Of a stretch of 64,000 bases of DNA, positions 62,313 through 64,000 are shown piece after piece. Source of the stretch: Moorella mulderi DSM 14980 (GTDB lineage Bacteria > Bacillota > DSM-521 > Neomoorellales > Neomoorellaceae); assembly GCF_001594015.1 (NCBI RefSeq), contig NZ_LTBC01000001.1:124001-188000 (forward strand), read 5' to 3'. Within the stretch, counting starts at the first letter, position 1, and each line of letters starts with the position of its first letter. The position numbers were made by a program, and so were the translations under genes. The notes under the pieces are model-generated. The model was not told the DNA's origin. It ran no database searches and saw only the letters and a list, made by a program, of their open reading frames with translations.

Positions 62313-63818
62313 TTATATTTTATAAATCCCCGTCAAACTGCCAATAACAGTTACGGTTATCATAACACATATAGCTGCCGCTATGGTCATAATCACGCCT
62401 GCTTTAGCAAACTCTTTTATGGTAAAATATCCGGTACTGTATGGAATAACATTGGTTGGAGTTTCTGTTACTAAAATAAATGCCAGAGACATGGTAAAAG
62501 CAGCCGGAGCAACAAGAGTCCATGGGTTGCCACCAAGATCCTTGGTTAAAGTTATAACCAGTGGTATTATAATAACACCAGTAACGCTATTACTTGAAAA
62601 AGCAATATGGAGGATGGCTACTATCAATGAGATCGCGCCAATCCTCAAAATGGGATTGATCTGCGATGCGGGACCCAAAAGAATCCAGGCCAACCATCGT
62701 GCCGCACCTGTATCATAAATAGCCATTCCCAAGGAAACTCCACCTACGATTAATATGATACTGTCCCAGGATATTTCTTTTTCAGCTTCTTTCCAGCTCA
62801 TAACACCAATACCGGGTAAAAAAAGCAAGATACCTGCCAAAATAGCTATATATTCATCTCCATAAGGGAAGCCGCCAAAAAATTTATATGGCCGGATAAA
62901 AGGACTGGTTATCCATAATAATACCGCTATCCCAAAAATTATCAGTGTCTTTTTTTCAGGTAAACTTAGAGGTCCTAATTTATGAAGTTCTTCTCTAATA
63001 TGATGGATACCATAGGGCAATTCTTTGATTTCCGGAGGATAAATTTTAATCAGAATAAACCACCCAACTACCGCTAATAAAATAGCTGTAGGAACACCTA
63101 TTGCCATCCAGGCTGGAAAGGTAAGAACATATCCTGTCATTTCTCTTAACATAGTCATAGCAACTACATTTGGGCCGCAACCCACCGGTGTTCCAATGCC
63201 CCCAAAAAGAGCTCCCCAGGCGCAACCCATAAGGAGCGCCCGGCCGAAATTGCTTTGCAATGGTTTGGCATCTATTTCCTGAAGCAGAGCTACGGCCAAG
63301 GGGCTAAGCATGGCTGCTACAGCTACATCTGTTACCCACATGGAAATAATACTCCCAACTAAAATAAAACCTAGTACAACTCGATCAGTTTTAGTACCTA
63401 TTTTAGTTAAAAGGATAAGGGTTAATCTCCTTCCCAGGCCAGAACTAACAAAAGCCGCACCTAGAGCTAGAACACCTAAGAAAAAAACAAACAGAGTATC
63501 GCCGAAACTTGTTTGGATGGCTTTTTTAAAATCATAGATACCATACACAGGTAAAAGCAGGTTGGCAATCAAGACAGTTACTGCGAAAGGAATGGCTTCT
63601 GTCATCCAGAGGATAATACAAAAAACCAATATTCCGATGGCGGTTTTCCCTGCCAATGTCAGCGGTATTTCCTGCCCGTTACGAACCAGGGGTTGCGGGG
63701 CCGGCAAAAAATGTAGCAATAACATGGCTAATATGGCAATAATGAAGATAATAATTTTTGAATACTGTTGATTGATAGGGTATTTTGTAGTCAGGGGTTG
63801 CCTTCCGATAGATGCCAT
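62313..63818 (-). CDS. SLC13/DASS family anion (dicarboxylate-type) transporter, second copy
   Basis: The 501-aa protein is paralogous to the transporter at 46404. It has the matching signatures WVTDVAVAAMLSPLAVALL and FGGIGTPVGCGPNVVAM in the first half, and FSSNSVTGVIIIPLV with FILVTETPTN in the second. It has about 12 helices and probably imports a dicarboxylate or tricarboxylate with sodium. It lies upstream of the Kor/Suc operon on the same strand, separated by a terminator-like hairpin. Its coding sequence is more AT-rich than most of the window, a sign of separate history. GAGGAGGG precedes the ATG. Confidence 0.88.
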   Translation of the reverse strand: MASIGRQPLTTKYPINQQYSKIIIFIIAILAMLLLHFLPAPQPLVRNGQEIPLTLAGKTAIGILVFCIILWMTEAIPFAVTVLIANLLLPVYGIYDFKKAIQTSFGDTLFVFFLGVLALGAAFVSSGLGRRLTLILLTKIGTKTDRVVLGFILVGSIISMWVTDVAVAAMLSPLAVALLQEIDAKPLQSNFGRALLMGCAWGALFGGIGTPVGCGPNVVAMTMLREMTGYVLTFPAWMAIGVPTAILLAVVGWFILIKIYPPEIKELPYGIHHIREELHKLGPLSLPEKKTLIIFGIAVLLWITSPFIRPYKFFGGFPYGDEYIAILAGILLFLPGIGVMSWKEAEKEISWDSIILIVGGVSLGMAIYDTGAARWLAWILLGPASQINPILRIGAISLIVAILHIAFSSNSVTGVIIIPLVITLTKDLGGNPWTLVAPAAFTMSLAFILVTETPTNVIPYSTGYFTIKEFAKAGVIMTIAAAICVMITVTVIGSLTGIYKI

Positions 63819-64000
63819 TATTTTCCCTCCTCATGAATCACTATTTTGTTTCCCCCGTTTTAGTGATAGTTATTTACACTTTTTTAGCAGACTTGGGCTT
63901 TAACCACCACCTTTTCCCTTGATAAAAGTTCATGGGGTAACATTCCTTAAATACGATGAAAACCCCTTTCAATTTTATATTTTACCGGTTGCCAATTTAT

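Overview
The window reads as chromosomal DNA of a thermophilic acetogenic Firmicute of the Moorella (Neomoorella) type. This is inferred from gene content and style, not from a marker gene. The signs are a GC-rich genome with AT-rich promoters of the TTGACA-N17-TATAAT kind, many GTG and TTG starts behind strong AGGAGG sites, an archaeal-type bifunctional FBP aldolase/phosphatase, a glmS ribozyme, a ferredoxin-dependent 2-oxoacid oxidoreductase, a lactate permease and a probable selenocysteine codon. No rRNA, tRNA, CRISPR array, prophage or transposase gene was seen.

Region 1 (1-16.6 kb) is thiol, metal and sulfur chemistry. It has the start of a cysteine desulfurase, a PadR repressor with two matching palindromic operators, and two DUF318 permeases pointing at each other around a very Cys-rich DUF2703 protein, a DGC-domain protein and a small thioredoxin. 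Next come two TusA proteins and a LysR regulator with a textbook LysR box in front of a thiosulfate-type (TsuA/YeeE) transporter. That transporter is split into two genes with tusA between them, and its C-terminal half has an in-frame UGA where the family has a conserved cysteine. A thioredoxin reductase-thioredoxin fusion, a CadA efflux ATPase with two ArsR-family regulators, a DUF401 permease, a flavin reductase and two pseudouridine synthases follow.

Region 2 (16.9-26.2 kb) holds a YkgJ protein, a DUF234-type ATPase, and the cell-wall and c-di-AMP block cdaA-cdaR-glmM-(glmS ribozyme)-glmS. Two DUF881 proteins diverge from it. Region 3 (26.2-39.0 kb) is one long minus-strand branched-chain amino acid operon: ilvE-ilvD-ilvB-ilvN-ilvB-leuA-leuC-leuD-leuB-cimA. 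It has two acetolactate synthase large subunits around one small subunit, no ilvC, and a large imperfect palindromic repeat between leuA and leuC.

Region 4 (39.1-46.3 kb) carries a lactate permease, small proteins, an HD-GYP protein, an Orn/Lys/Arg decarboxylase-fold enzyme and the bifunctional gluconeogenic FBP aldolase/phosphatase. Region 5 (46.4-54.1 kb) is a LacI-headed catabolic operon of unknown substrate: creatininase-fold hydrolase, class II aldolase, TIM-barrel isomerase, Tm-1-like ATP-binding protein, Zn-alcohol dehydrogenase and SLC13 transporter. Region 6 (54.3-64 kb) has a FadR-type regulator, two gene remnants, and an operon joining a flavin/iron-sulfur protein, KorABC and a SucCD-like ligase, preceded by a second SLC13 carboxylate transporter.

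The strongest leads are the UGA-containing transporter half, the LacI-headed catabolic cluster, and the Kor/Suc cluster with its unusual ligase alpha subunit.
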